The notes under the pieces were generated by a model. The model did not search any database. It was not told the DNA's origin and saw only the letters and a program-made list of their open reading frames with translations. Below are positions 22,145 to 32,338 of a DNA stretch of 42,391 bases, piece after piece (positions within the stretch are counted from its first letter, which is position 1; every line of letters begins with the position of its first letter). This DNA is from Nemertoderma westbladi. Lineage: Eukaryota > Xenacoelomorpha > Nemertodermatida > Nemertodermatidae. Position numbers and translations under genes: made by a program. The stretch covers positions 1-42,391 of the forward strand of contig JAUCBJ010000197.1 of assembly GCA_032718475.1 (NCBI GenBank), read 5' to 3'.

Positions 22145-22244
22145 TCGAAACCCAGACATAAAGTTTCATCAACCCTAAACCTAACTGAAAACCATGTTTC
22201 CAGTTAGGTTTAGGGTTGAAGAAACTTTATGTCTAGGGTTTCGA
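22145..22244. repeat. long hairpin, 43/44-bp arms
   Basis: The arms 22145-22187 and 22201-22244 are reverse complements apart from one mismatch and one extra base, around a 13-base loop. It lies in the proposed intron between the middle exon and the last exon. If transcribed it would fold into a near-perfect stem. Confidence 0.95.
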
Positions 22245-22364
22245 CAGGGCGACCCTCACCAGGGCCATAGACAGACCTTCTAACATTTGGTGGTAAAATT
22301 GAGCCGTTTTTTGTTATTTAGTGCAAAAAGGTCATAATTGGGTGTGTAAATAATTTGATGCGTA

Positions 22365-22780
22365 TAATAATACTATTATTTAAGTTATTCATGTTACCGG
22401 TGTAGCAGGGCATATGCATGCACTGCCTAAACTTGCTCTTTCACAGTTACAGTCTATATGGTAAATGCAAACCCTCTTAATAAATAAGAACTCCCATTAA
22501 GTGCAACCGTTTCAAATATCTTATTTTCAAATCATTCAAAATACTAATACTAGGGTACACAATGTTCTATTTTGAGACTCATTATTGTACCTTACAGTCA
22601 TTCTTAATTGGGTTTTGTTTTTTTTTCACTTAGGGTCAGGTCCAATATCCAAACAATGATTTCTAAATTCGCGAATCAGACAACTCTATCGGACAACTCG
22701 AGTCCGGAATCAGGTCTGTAAATCAGAAACCTATGTGTGTGTACTTGTATTATAGTTTAATGTTTTGGTTAGAAACACCC
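22365..22780. repeat. direct repeat, unit 2 (intronic)
   Basis: Second unit of the duplication described for 21481-21890, about 885 bp downstream. The sequence after it (22781-23100) holds repeated GAGTTGTCCGG/GAGTTATCCAG words and no coding frame. Confidence 0.8.
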
Positions 22781-23155
22781 GCAACTATAAAATGATCACT
22801 TTCTTCCATTCAACAATTAGTTAGTGAAGGAAGAAATTTTAACACGAGTATTTCGACACGAGTTGTCCGGACAAAAGTAGACCGGATACGAGTTATCCAG
22901 ACGCGAGTCGTCGTGTTCAGACATGATAATCGAATTTAATAAAATAAATTTTTAGAACTTCACACATTACGACCGATACTTTAAAAAAAGTATAACATAG
23001 GACCAACTTAGGGACCAACATATTTTTGCCTTACAAAACATATAAGTTATTCACGTTACCGGTATATGCGAATAGATTAGTTGTGCGTTGTAAGGCCAAA
23101 ATAAAGTGCTTCCCAAGTTCGACCTTATTCATCGTCCAGTATGTTTATATTACAG

Positions 23156-24818
23156 AGCTCCTCAAGAGAAAGGCTTTACATATTCATATGAAGCAAAAAC
23201 TTCTGAGAAGAAAGACTTAATGCAGAATCCAAAAACAACCGTGCTCTTCGGTCAATGTACCGAGTTAAATGTTGCAGAAAGAATTGGTTTTATAAAACCG
23301 CTTATAAATGATTTTACACTTGGTGATCATACAATATTTAAATTCGATATGTCAAAAATTCATATTGATGGTTACCAAGATTGCTTGAAGGAGGGTCAAT
23401 TTGTTATATTTGGTTTAATATACTCTAAATATTCAGAAGACATCACTGTTATTTGGGTAAGTAGTAGTCCGGGAATATTTGATATCAAACAATGCCTGAA
23501 GGGGGAATTCTTTAAATTTGAATTTGAACATTATGTGGATAGAAAAGATGAGGCTGTGAAAGAAACTAAAAAGTTTTATGTTTCCGACACATACTGTAGA
23601 ATTATAAATAATATATTTCAGTCCTTAGAAAGGAACATACCATATACCGGTTGGTGTGAAATTAACAGATCTGGATTTGATGATGGAATTATAACTCCAA
23701 TAGTGGAAGAACGAAAGCTCTGTGAATGTTATTCTATGTGTCTAAACAAAAACGATATACATATTAATGGATACAAAGAGGGTCTGGAAGAGAGTCAACG
23801 TGTTATATTTGAAGTAAAAGAAAGTAAATGTTATGATCCAAAGTATTTTTATGAAGCCAAATGGGTTAGTCTTCCAGGAAAATACAACTGTGTACATGGT
23901 AAATCATATACAATCCATAACATAAGAGAAAAAAAGTCTTATAGTGGTCGGTGCGGCATAAGTTATACATGTGATTCTTTTGATGGGTGTATAAGTCCAA
24001 TTTTAAATGGAAAGGAACTTTGCACATGTCATGATATACTATATCACAAAAGAAATGTTCATGTCAGAAATCGTCGCATTGAAAATCTAAATGGTAAACA
24101 GGTTTTATTTCAATACAAAAAATGTACCGGATTGCGTGTTGCGACATGTGTTACATTAGACGGTGATGATAATTGCGTGGTGGCTCGAAGAATTAACATG
24201 AAGGTGGTGAACAATGCAGACAATCCTGAACCATTTGAAATGGCGAAGTATCTTGATTATGTACAAGAAGTAGGCAAAACTTATAATGGAAATATTCGGA
24301 GATATGCTCGAGTCGGATTTCCGTATATAGTACAAATAGTAAATGGAGAGGAACTTTGTAGTTGTTATGATGTTAGTATTAAAGGTCGAGTCATTCATAT
24401 TAACGGAAACAATGATTTTAATAAGGATAACGACCAACTTGTACAATTCCAATTATTAGAGTCCAAAATCAACAAGGAGCGACAAGCATCGATCGTTACC
24501 AGGGAGGGAGACACCGGTTGTAAGGCCGCCCGGATGCTAAACAATTTGAAAGGAGAAGATGCTTACTGCTTGCGTCCATCTCAAACATATAATGGCCGAT
24601 GTAGCTACTATGATAGAGAAACCGGACATGGGTACATAACGCCATATATCGAAAACGTTGAACTGTGTAGTTGTTACAGGATAAGAGTTGATACTAACAA
24701 AAATTTCGAAATAAATCATGGATTGATACTGGAAATGTACAAAAAAGAAAAAAAATTTACATTTCAATTCGAAGATGATAAAACATGGACTAGATTAGCT
24801 ACTATATTAAACTACTAG
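23156..24818 (+). CDS. last exon: protein of five cold-shock-like repeats with C-x-C motifs
   Basis: This is a long open frame ending at TAG 24816-24818. The acceptor TATTACAG|A (23155/23156) continues the frame in phase 2. If there is no upstream exon, the first in-frame ATG is 23220 (532 residues). Five repeats of about 75-80 residues start near 23241, 23640, 23939, 24281 and 24589. Each reads roughly [YF]-x-G-x-x, a hydrophobic G[FYI]I-x-P-like strand, a short turn, I-H-[IV], G/Q, then V-x-F and a final strand. The fifth (YYDRETGHGYITP) looks most like the RNP1 region of cold-shock domains. Repeats 2-5 have [EK]LC-x-C-[YH] where those domains have FVH. GDDNC and GDTGC with AAR/VAR follow repeats 3 and 4. 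A nucleic-acid-binding role is inferred only. No signal peptide or membrane segment is seen. Confidence 0.8.
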
Positions 24819-24828
24819 CGAAGTTTAA

Positions 24829-25539
24829 GGGGGGGGGTACACCATTTTGGTCCAAAATATGTCGAAATTTTTTTTATGGTCTATTATAATGCACCATTGA
24901 ATGGTGTTTCCAAATCTGAAAACCGCAATTTAATAGCTCTTTTAGTTTTTAAGTTATGTAAATTTCCATTTAGGGAATCCTATTGAAATTACTATTACTA
25001 TGTATAATAAAAGGTCGATTATCTCCAAATATTTTTTTCATGAAATTGTCAACTTCAAAACCCTACTACTTCTACAATTTTTGAGTAATTAGTCTGAAAC
25101 TTCCTGTGGGTGTCTAGATAGCCACCCTGCATAAAAGTATCAGGCAACTTTTCGAAATTTTTTGTTAATAAAATTTAATGCTATTTATAAAAAACCTAAA
25201 AATTTGCATAAATTTGCAGCGCCACCTAGCGGTGCAGAATTATTTTAACAAAATTTCGCCTGATAGTTATGTTGCCCCATCTTTGATCTATCATATAAAA
25301 AAACTTTCATGTGATTAGAATCAAAACTGTAAAAGCCTTAGGGTTTTACGCGCAACCAAGTTTTTTTTATTGTTAACTAGTATTAACTAATATTAAATAG
25401 CGGAAAAATTTTTTTTCTGACCTGTCATGTAGAATAGCATCTTAGGCACCTATAAGCCAAATTTTAGCCAAAACCAAACAATTTTGAAACGCTGAGAGTG
25501 ACAAATCGAAGAGTTGACCGAAAATGGTGTACCCCCCCC
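24829..25539. mobile_element. inverted-repeat element with TTAA target duplication
   Basis: The left end is nine G followed by TACACCATTTTGGTC, and the right end is the complement (GACCGAAAATGGTGTA then eight C). TTAA flanks both sides (24825-24828 and 25540-25543), the duplication made by piggyBac-type elements, though the G-run terminus is not the usual one. At about 711 bp with no long frame it is non-autonomous. It starts ten bases after the stop codon of the preceding gene and so forms or displaces its 3' UTR. The interior holds a partial palindrome, GCGCCACCTAGCGGTGC. Confidence 0.85.
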
Positions 25540-25543
25540 TTAA

Positions 25544-26993
25544 AACAAATATCATAAACAAACTATTACAACTAAACTATTAATAAGCAACAACTCTAAA
25601 TGAAACATTAATTAATAATACTGAAAATAGTAGTAATCGTCGAGGCACATCATTTTGTTATTTTCGAATAAACATTGATGCAGATGATAATGTGATGTAT
25701 TATAAATATCGCAAACCTATCAAACTGCAATCACAAGATTGAATTTGTGTATCAAAATTATAAAATTCCGGCTCTGAAACCTACTTATTACGCATTTGGC
25801 AATAATCTCGTTTGTTGTTTTGAATAGAATAAGTAGTAACTGAAATATGACAAGAGAAAATGTTCGCCACAATCGCTCTATATCCTGAGTCCGTAGTCCG
25901 TACCAGTGATAAACTCCTCTCCCCTGTCAACATTTTTTATCAGAACGCTCCTAAAATTTTAACAGGATTTGTTCAACCTATAGTGACCAACTTGGAAAAC
26001 AGAAATTTCAATATATTGCTAATACCGCTTCGCGCAGCACGTCACAAACTCAAGAGTTCTTATATTTTTTGCAAAAAATCTAATTTTAAAATGAGCGACA
26101 TTTACTCAATTTTCATTAAATATTACTGAAATTCGATATCCAGACAGTCCAGCATAGGTACTTAATAATGATGTTAAAAACATTTGTCATGAGAGATCGA
26201 TTTTCCCTTCGTGCAGCACGTGAGAAAAAATATTGTCCCAATGTATATTTTTCATGTAGTACGCACTTCTCCTGCAGTCCTGAGGTGGACTACACACAAC
26301 ACATAAATCATATGTCCAGTACATTATGCAATGGATATGGAGGGTATGTCTACTGTAATTACTGCTGTAGCTGTACAGCATTCCGTACCGTTACCTATCA
26401 GGCTCTCTGTACTTTAGGCCTGTACAGTACTTTGTCTTTGTAGCATGGTAGCCTACCACCTACCGTTACACTGGGCTACCGCATCCAACCTATTGAATAT
26501 TGACCTTGATATAAAGTGAGTCTTTAAAGGTACAGAGGTAACTGCGCTCGCAGTAAGGAACCACAAGATCACTCTAGTGGCATGTCTCCGGGTTGCGAAA
26601 ACTATATATATTATATATATATTATATAATATAATATAATATATATTATTTTCGGTTTATTAAACTAAAATCAACATAAAATTTTTAAATATCATCATAT
26701 ATAGTTTAAAATAGTTATTAAAGTGTTTTATCAAGGGCATAGATAAATAGCCAGAACAGCAGAATGGTAACTAAAAGTATAAGTGTTTCCCCGCAGGCAT
26801 AGATAAATAGCCAGAATGGTAATTAAAAGCATAATAAGTAAAGTAATTCACCACGGGCATAGGGAAAATCGACAAAAAAATTGCTCCCACATTATGAACA
26901 CTATGAATATAATAAGTGTATAAGTTTCCTCTCCATACTGAGGCATCAACTCATGGCATACACAACAACTGAAAACTCTGAATATTGAATACT
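25544..26993. other. no gene supported; local repeats
   Basis: An 89-codon frame at 25860-26129 (starts MFATIALYP) has an ATG but no recognised family and no copy elsewhere, so I leave it uncalled. A TA-rich microsatellite lies at about 26605-26645. Three imperfect repeats beginning GGCATAGATAAATAGCCAGAA or GGCATAGGGAAAA lie near 26736, 26798 and 26859. Bases 26994-26998 (CTTGT) are the 5' target-site copy of retroelement B. Confidence 0.4.
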
Positions 26994-26998
26994 CTTGT

Positions 26999-28212
26999 TG
27001 TAAAAGCTTTTGTGGGATAACTGATACGTTTGCCTTTGCTGGCCAGTTCCCCCCCAGTCGCTAGAATACTCTCAAAGGGATTTATAACTAAAATAGTGCA
27101 AGCTACCAGCTTATTGGCTGATGTGCTGTACGGAGATATCTGGGCTCAGTTTAATCGGCCAACTAGCTTAGAGAGGTTGCCTTAGCCTTGCTGTTCGTGT
27201 CGGCCAATAGAATTTGCGTAGGCGTTGATTTCGACCTATCCCAGCGCTACTGAACTGAATTTCCTATCTCTATGCTCATCCTCTGTGTTGAACGGGGCTT
27301 CGTGGAATAAGAGTTTTTGGTATACTCGTATAGTGGTAGTAGTCATATGATTTTATATGATTCTGTTGTTGTGTTCCCATTTTCGCCATAACACCGGCTT
27401 TTGGGAAGAACTCTAGTAAAACTGCTTAAATTATCGAAAGTATAAACTGTTACCTAACTCACGAATCCTAACTAACTAACGCATCTTAACATACTCACTT
27501 AATTTAACTGCATTAATCATATTGTTTGTACTGTTATTTTACTGTCAGTTATTAATTGTACCTATTTGTTGATGGAAATATTGCTCTTTGGATAATACGG
27601 ATAAATCACCCAAATTTCCCAATTTTCTTGATACACTACAGGTTAGAGAGGCGGGCTATATATAACAATTGCGATTTATATTAATGTGGTGTGTATTGAA
27701 TCTAATGTTATTTAGCAGACCCTACATGAGTCAATTACTGCTCTCTTTATGTGTGATCAAATGTACTGACGGTCGGCAGAATAGTGTGCATGATTGTGAT
27801 TGGTAACAAAGCATTTCCTAAAGAATGCGCTTTATACTTTAATCATAAGCAGTATCGTTGCGTTTAGTATAAGTCCTAGTTCTGTTTAAATAGATAGAGC
27901 GCCACGTCCTAAAGGAACTGTTAATATTTCCCGAAAGCCAATAATATCTGTCAGAAATTAATTATTAACGATCTATCGAATAATACAGTAAGTTTACACT
28001 GCAACCTTACACTGCAATAATAAAATTTAAGCATCCGAATTCAGCCTCCCGGGTGTAGATCCATCGGGTGAATGATCGCGCATGGGCTGACTTCGGCTAA
28101 TGTTTTGTGTATTAGCATAAAATATTGTCGTATGCTAAAGGTGTTTTAATTAACTAAAAGACATATAAATTTTGGCAGGTTAAACTGCTAAAGGTCTTCA
28201 AAAGCGCGAACA
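26999..28212 (+). repeat. 5' LTR of copy B (1214 bp)
   Basis: TG...CA ends. The R/U5 part (from about 27390) closely matches the copy A LTR, and most of the U3 part (about 27085-27388) does not. A possible poly-A signal AATAAA is at 28018. The sequence just after the LTR (GTAACAGTTTATAATC) matches no tRNA end that I recognise. Confidence 0.97.
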
Positions 28213-29992
28213 GTAACAGTTTATAATCTTATTGCAGTAGGCAATAAGGTTGCAAAATACCGTAGTGACCGGTAAACCTGAACCGGTACTTCTGTAGGTC
28301 TGTAGGCCCAACTGTCCTAACCGGTACTGCTGTATAAGTACATTAGTATTATTCGATCTTGATTATTGTATACCGGTAGGTCTCGATATTAAATCGGGGA
28401 CGCCTGGTTTTTATTGGGATTTTACTTAGGTCTATTTCTGTCAGTTTTATTTCCTAGTAGGCTAATATTGAGCAGAAGGCGTGTGACCCTGCTCAGATTG
28501 TTCAGATAATTGTAGGCTGAGCTGCTGTCTGACTGTTGTTGAGTTTGGAGAGATTACGGCGTGTGTAGAGTTGGTCTGATAAAGTGCCGTTAGTAAGTTG
28601 GGGCAGCCATATGCGGTAAGGTCAATCCCCTCTTAAAGAGTAAGTCGTACTACCGTGTTAGAACGCATACTAACTAACAGTTTCAGAATCTGCACATACT
28701 GTAGTTTGTTTAGGCTTGATAGTAGTCTGCCAGCGTTTGGTTTGTATTTTGTTTGAGTATTCTGTACGGGTAGCGTAATATTTATTATTCAGAGTTTATG
28801 CGATTATTCGCAACATTCATGTCCCCAAAGTTTATTCCTACAGTAATTGTGCTTGTTATACATACCGTTATAGTTAAACTAACCCCGGTACTACATCAGG
28901 GCTGCTCGGCGTAGGTAAAGACTGGAGATTTTGTGCTTCGGTCACTCCAGCAGATGCCGTGGTTCTTTTAACTGTTCAAGTATATTTAACTACTGATTAT
29001 TTGTTATACCGGTACTTGTACCTAATTTAGGGTTTAGTGTACAGTGCTTTCCGAAGTAATTAGTGTAGGCAGTATATTTGTGTTGTAAAGTGGTTGATAG
29101 GCACATTCGTTAGCTCTATTAGCTTCTGGGTAGGAACAATCCGTGATACATAACGTAGTACCTATAGCGATACGGTTATAGGTCGTCAGGCGGTGGTATT
29201 TTCCTATCTGGACAACGCAGTGTATTTACTACTACTTATTATTTTCAAATACCGTAGTACCCTGTTCGTTGTAATAACCAGAATTCTAACCCTTTGTTGG
29301 GCTGGTTTGTAGACTTCCTGTAAAATTACCCTAAAAAATTTCGTACGTAATATTTTTGTTGTGTTTAACTAGAGATTTAATCTCACCCGTATTGTAAGTA
29401 ATTTGTAGTATTAAGTAACTTAGGTAAATTAGAATTATCTGTTTTAGTGTCCCATAGGTAGCACTTCACTGAGAGCGCACAGCTTCTGTGTAGTGACTCC
29501 CCCAGAAATAATAACATTTATTTCAAATATTGACAAAAACCCATTTAAACGGGTATATAAATATTATAAATCAACTCAAACGATTTATAAATAGTAGGCC
29601 TGTCATACAACAACTAGGTCTCACTATCAGTTGGACTACTGCTTAAATAACGGTAATAAAGTAAGTTAAAGTAACCAAGTAACCCTAAAATATTCAGAAA
29701 TTCAATTATTCTAAAAAAAATAATTGACATACCGGTACTTACCATAGGCTTATTATATATATTTATATATATTTGTGCTAAAATTATATACCGGTACTCT
29801 GTGACAAATCTAGTCTGTAATAATACTTATATATATACTATAAGCATACCGGTATTCTAATATATTATATATATATCACGCTACACTGAGTAGCAGTATC
29901 GGTAATTAATTGTTAGGCTAACGGTGATACTGAATTACTAGACTTACTTTGACTGTATTTATAGCCGTAGGCATTCAACTGTGTAAACAAAC
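28213..29992 (+). other. untranslated leader of copy B
   Basis: 1.78 kb without a long frame, conserved against the copy A leader about as well as the shared LTR part is. It has a single copy of the block that is duplicated in A (about 28590-28740) and three TACCGGTA palindromes (29730, 29789, 29847) before the gag start. It probably holds packaging and splice signals, but that is inference. Confidence 0.75.
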
Positions 29993-32329
29993 ATGTCAGA
30001 CGCAACCCAATCACTGTCAGATAGTGTCTTAGAAAGTGTTAGAATGAGTATTAGACTTAGACAGCGTATTAAAAGGATCTGTGACCAAGATCAAAGTATA
30101 GAACATCCCAGATCCAAGTCTAAGTCACCTACTATTGAAAGAAAGGCCACCCCTACAGTAGTAGTGTCAGACCCTAGGCTAGTAGAACAGCGTAGGTCTA
30201 TCATCGGCACTTGCGCCCAAGTCAAGCGGGATCAAGAAGCAGCTGTCAAACCGCAGCAACATCCTAGCCAAGAACCTAGTTCTCAGCGTCCCGATAGCTC
30301 CAGTAGTTCGGATACTGCTGAGCGGACACCCGAACGCGGAGCGAAGATGGCGGATACGGTTTATGATGAGCAGCCAACCTATGAAGAATCAGCCGACGCC
30401 ACTTCTTCTCAAGTGGAAAGCGAAGTGGAAAGCGAATTAATGGCCGCAGAGAAGCTGCGAACTAGAGACGCCATTGACATATATCTGTCAGACTATCAGC
30501 GATTCATAGGAGACGAAGAGTTGAGGAGACGACTGTCTGGACTTCGCCCTAATAGTGAAGGAACCAAGCTTGTGTTGGACGCAATCGATGCGGAAATGTT
30601 AGCTGCAGAACAAGCTAAATGTGATGAAAAACTCCGCCTCGTTAGAGTCCAAGAAGAACAAATAAAGAAAAAACAGATAGAGAACCGAAAGGCAGCAGCA
30701 GTAAAGGCGGCAGAAGCAGAAGCAGCAAAGGCGGCGGCAGAAGTAGAAGCAGAAAGAAAGGCAGCGGATGTAGAAGCAAAAGGAAAGGCAGCGGTAGCAG
30801 AAGCAGAAAGAAAGGCGGCAGCGGCAATGGCAAAGGCAGTGGCAGAAGCAGAACGGAGAGCGTCTGAGGAGACTGCCCAACTGGAGTTGGAAAATCTGCA
30901 AGAGACGCAAGACTACATAAATAAACATCTAACTGCTAGTCGAATGCAGAGGATGAGACGATCTACTCCAAAACGCCAAGGATACACATCATCGGAGGAA
31001 AGCGAGACCACCGATCCTGAAGGCGGAGGAAATAGATCTCATCTAAGTAGGCGTAGAAAAACATCTTACCGTCGCAAATTGCCTGATTTGCCCCCAGCTG
31101 TTAAAAGACAGCTAACTAGCACAGACTTAGGTAGTGCAGAAACCATAGAACAATTTATCCAGGTCAAAAGACTCCCTACTATAGTCGATGAACCTGAAAT
31201 AATTAGGCCTGTTGTTCCCAAAGTCACTTCTGTGCTAGAGACCCCTGCACTTCCAGAGCTTAACTCTAAATTCCCTTTACATAGTACTACACTGCCTGTA
31301 CCCGGTGGAACAGTCCAAGAGAATACCCCTGTCCAGATAGCAGAGAGAGAAATCAATAATTTGTCTCCCGTCGTCCCGCGTCAGCCCGCTACTATGTTGG
31401 CGACTCCCGCTTCGGCGGTTGAGTGGGTGGAAGAGGGACGGCGGGGGATGAATCTCCTGCTGGGACAGATGCAGGAGACTGTCCACCAACTTAAGGGAAC
31501 AGTGAGGGAAGGTAGAGCAGAGTTGCAAGAGGTGCAGCAAAGTATCGCACTAGAACGCGACAAATTAGTCAATATCCAAAAGGGCATACCAATACCCCCT
31601 GTAACATTGTGTCAACCTGTTAGGTCTGAAGTATTACATGCGCAAGGTGTGGAGCCTACACGCATCTATACTGCTAGTGAAGTTGAAACTCCTATAGCAA
31701 ACCCTATTAAGGGTGATTATAGACCTGTTATTAATGATATTCCCTATAGACCTGATAATGATCCGAGAAATTTATATACCGATAATTCGATATTAAATAA
31801 CACGATGGCCCAAGAAAGCTTTACGCGTCAGATGGCTAGAACAGAAGCCCGCCAAGCGGTCAAAGTGGGAGAAATCGTCAAATTCAATGGAGATGAGATG
31901 AAATGGTTACCTTTCAACGAATATTACAAAGATAGCATACAGAATTCTGTACTATCTAACGGAGAGAAACTTAGATTCCTCATCAAATGTTTGGAAGGAC
32001 CTCCCAAGTTAATGGCGTTAAAGTTTATTGGACATCCAGAAGGATTAAGACAAGTTTGGGATACATTAAACATCAGGTATGGTAACAAGGATAACATAGC
32101 TAAGTATTTGTACGCAAAATTAGTAGCCCCCCGACACTTCCTTAGTAGTGGGATTATAGAGTTTTCCGATGAAATTCAAGAGATCTGTAGACAACTGGAC
32201 TGGTTAGGCAAGTCGCACGAATACCAGAGTTCCATGGTTATTGGAGCCGTAGTCTCTACTTTACCAAAGGGTGGAGTATGTACACGCTGGGACAAGAAAG
32301 TGTTGTACATGAATGAACAACAACGATGA
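29993..32329 (+). CDS. gag: BEL/Pao gag (778 codons)
   Basis: The ATG at 29993 matches the start context of copy A. Residues about 1-140 are polar and Ser/Pro-rich. Residues about 215-315 form an Ala/Glu/Lys-rich likely coiled coil. Another Glu-rich helical piece lies near 490-525. From about 626 to 745 is the capsid-like region typical of BEL/Pao Gag (DUF1759 type), recognised by VKFNGDEMKWLPFNEYY, LIKCLEGPPKLMAL and QVWDTLNIRYGN. The frame ends at TGA 32327-32329, but the same frame continues without a shift into the zinc-knuckle and protease part, ten bases before the next ATG. In this family gag and pol are normally one frame. The TGA is therefore either a fresh nonsense change or a readthrough site. 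Compared with copy A, about 180 residues are missing after residue 124 or so. Confidence 0.92.
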   Translation: MSDATQSLSDSVLESVRMSIRLRQRIKRICDQDQSIEHPRSKSKSPTIERKATPTVVVSDPRLVEQRRSIIGTCAQVKRDQEAAVKPQQHPSQEPSSQRPDSSSSSDTAERTPERGAKMADTVYDEQPTYEESADATSSQVESEVESELMAAEKLRTRDAIDIYLSDYQRFIGDEELRRRLSGLRPNSEGTKLVLDAIDAEMLAAEQAKCDEKLRLVRVQEEQIKKKQIENRKAAAVKAAEAEAAKAAAEVEAERKAADVEAKGKAAVAEAERKAAAAMAKAVAEAERRASEETAQLELENLQETQDYINKHLTASRMQRMRRSTPKRQGYTSSEESETTDPEGGGNRSHLSRRRKTSYRRKLPDLPPAVKRQLTSTDLGSAETIEQFIQVKRLPTIVDEPEIIRPVVPKVTSVLETPALPELNSKFPLHSTTLPVPGGTVQENTPVQIAEREINNLSPVVPRQPATMLATPASAVEWVEEGRRGMNLLLGQMQETVHQLKGTVREGRAELQEVQQSIALERDKLVNIQKGIPIPPVTLCQPVRSEVLHAQGVEPTRIYTASEVETPIANPIKGDYRPVINDIPYRPDNDPRNLYTDNSILNNTMAQESFTRQMARTEARQAVKVGEIVKFNGDEMKWLPFNEYYKDSIQNSVLSNGEKLRFLIKCLEGPPKLMALKFIGHPEGLRQVWDTLNIRYGNKDNIAKYLYAKLVAPRHFLSSGIIEFSDEIQEICRQLDWLGKSHEYQSSMVIGAVVSTLPKGGVCTRWDKKVLYMNEQQR

Positions 32330-32338
32330 AGTCCTACC

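Noticed and set aside
22165-22215. CCCTAA/TTAGGG words resembling telomere repeats
   Set aside because: They occur only as the two arms of one hairpin and are not in tandem.
23106-23219. Using a GTG at 23106 as the start of the repeat protein
   Set aside because: GTG starts are not expected in an animal nuclear gene. The acceptor at 23155/23156 or the ATG at 23220 is more plausible.
25860-26129. 89-codon frame starting MFATIALYP
   Set aside because: Has an ATG, but no family, no copy elsewhere, no splice context and AT-rich composition like its surroundings.
28213-28240. Primer-binding site after the 5' LTR of copy B
   Set aside because: The bases after the LTR do not start with TGG and match no tRNA end that I can recall with confidence, so I did not annotate one.
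30599-30928. Leu/Phe/Cys-rich minus-strand frames
   Set aside because: Antisense of the Ala/Glu/Lys-rich coiled-coil part of gag.
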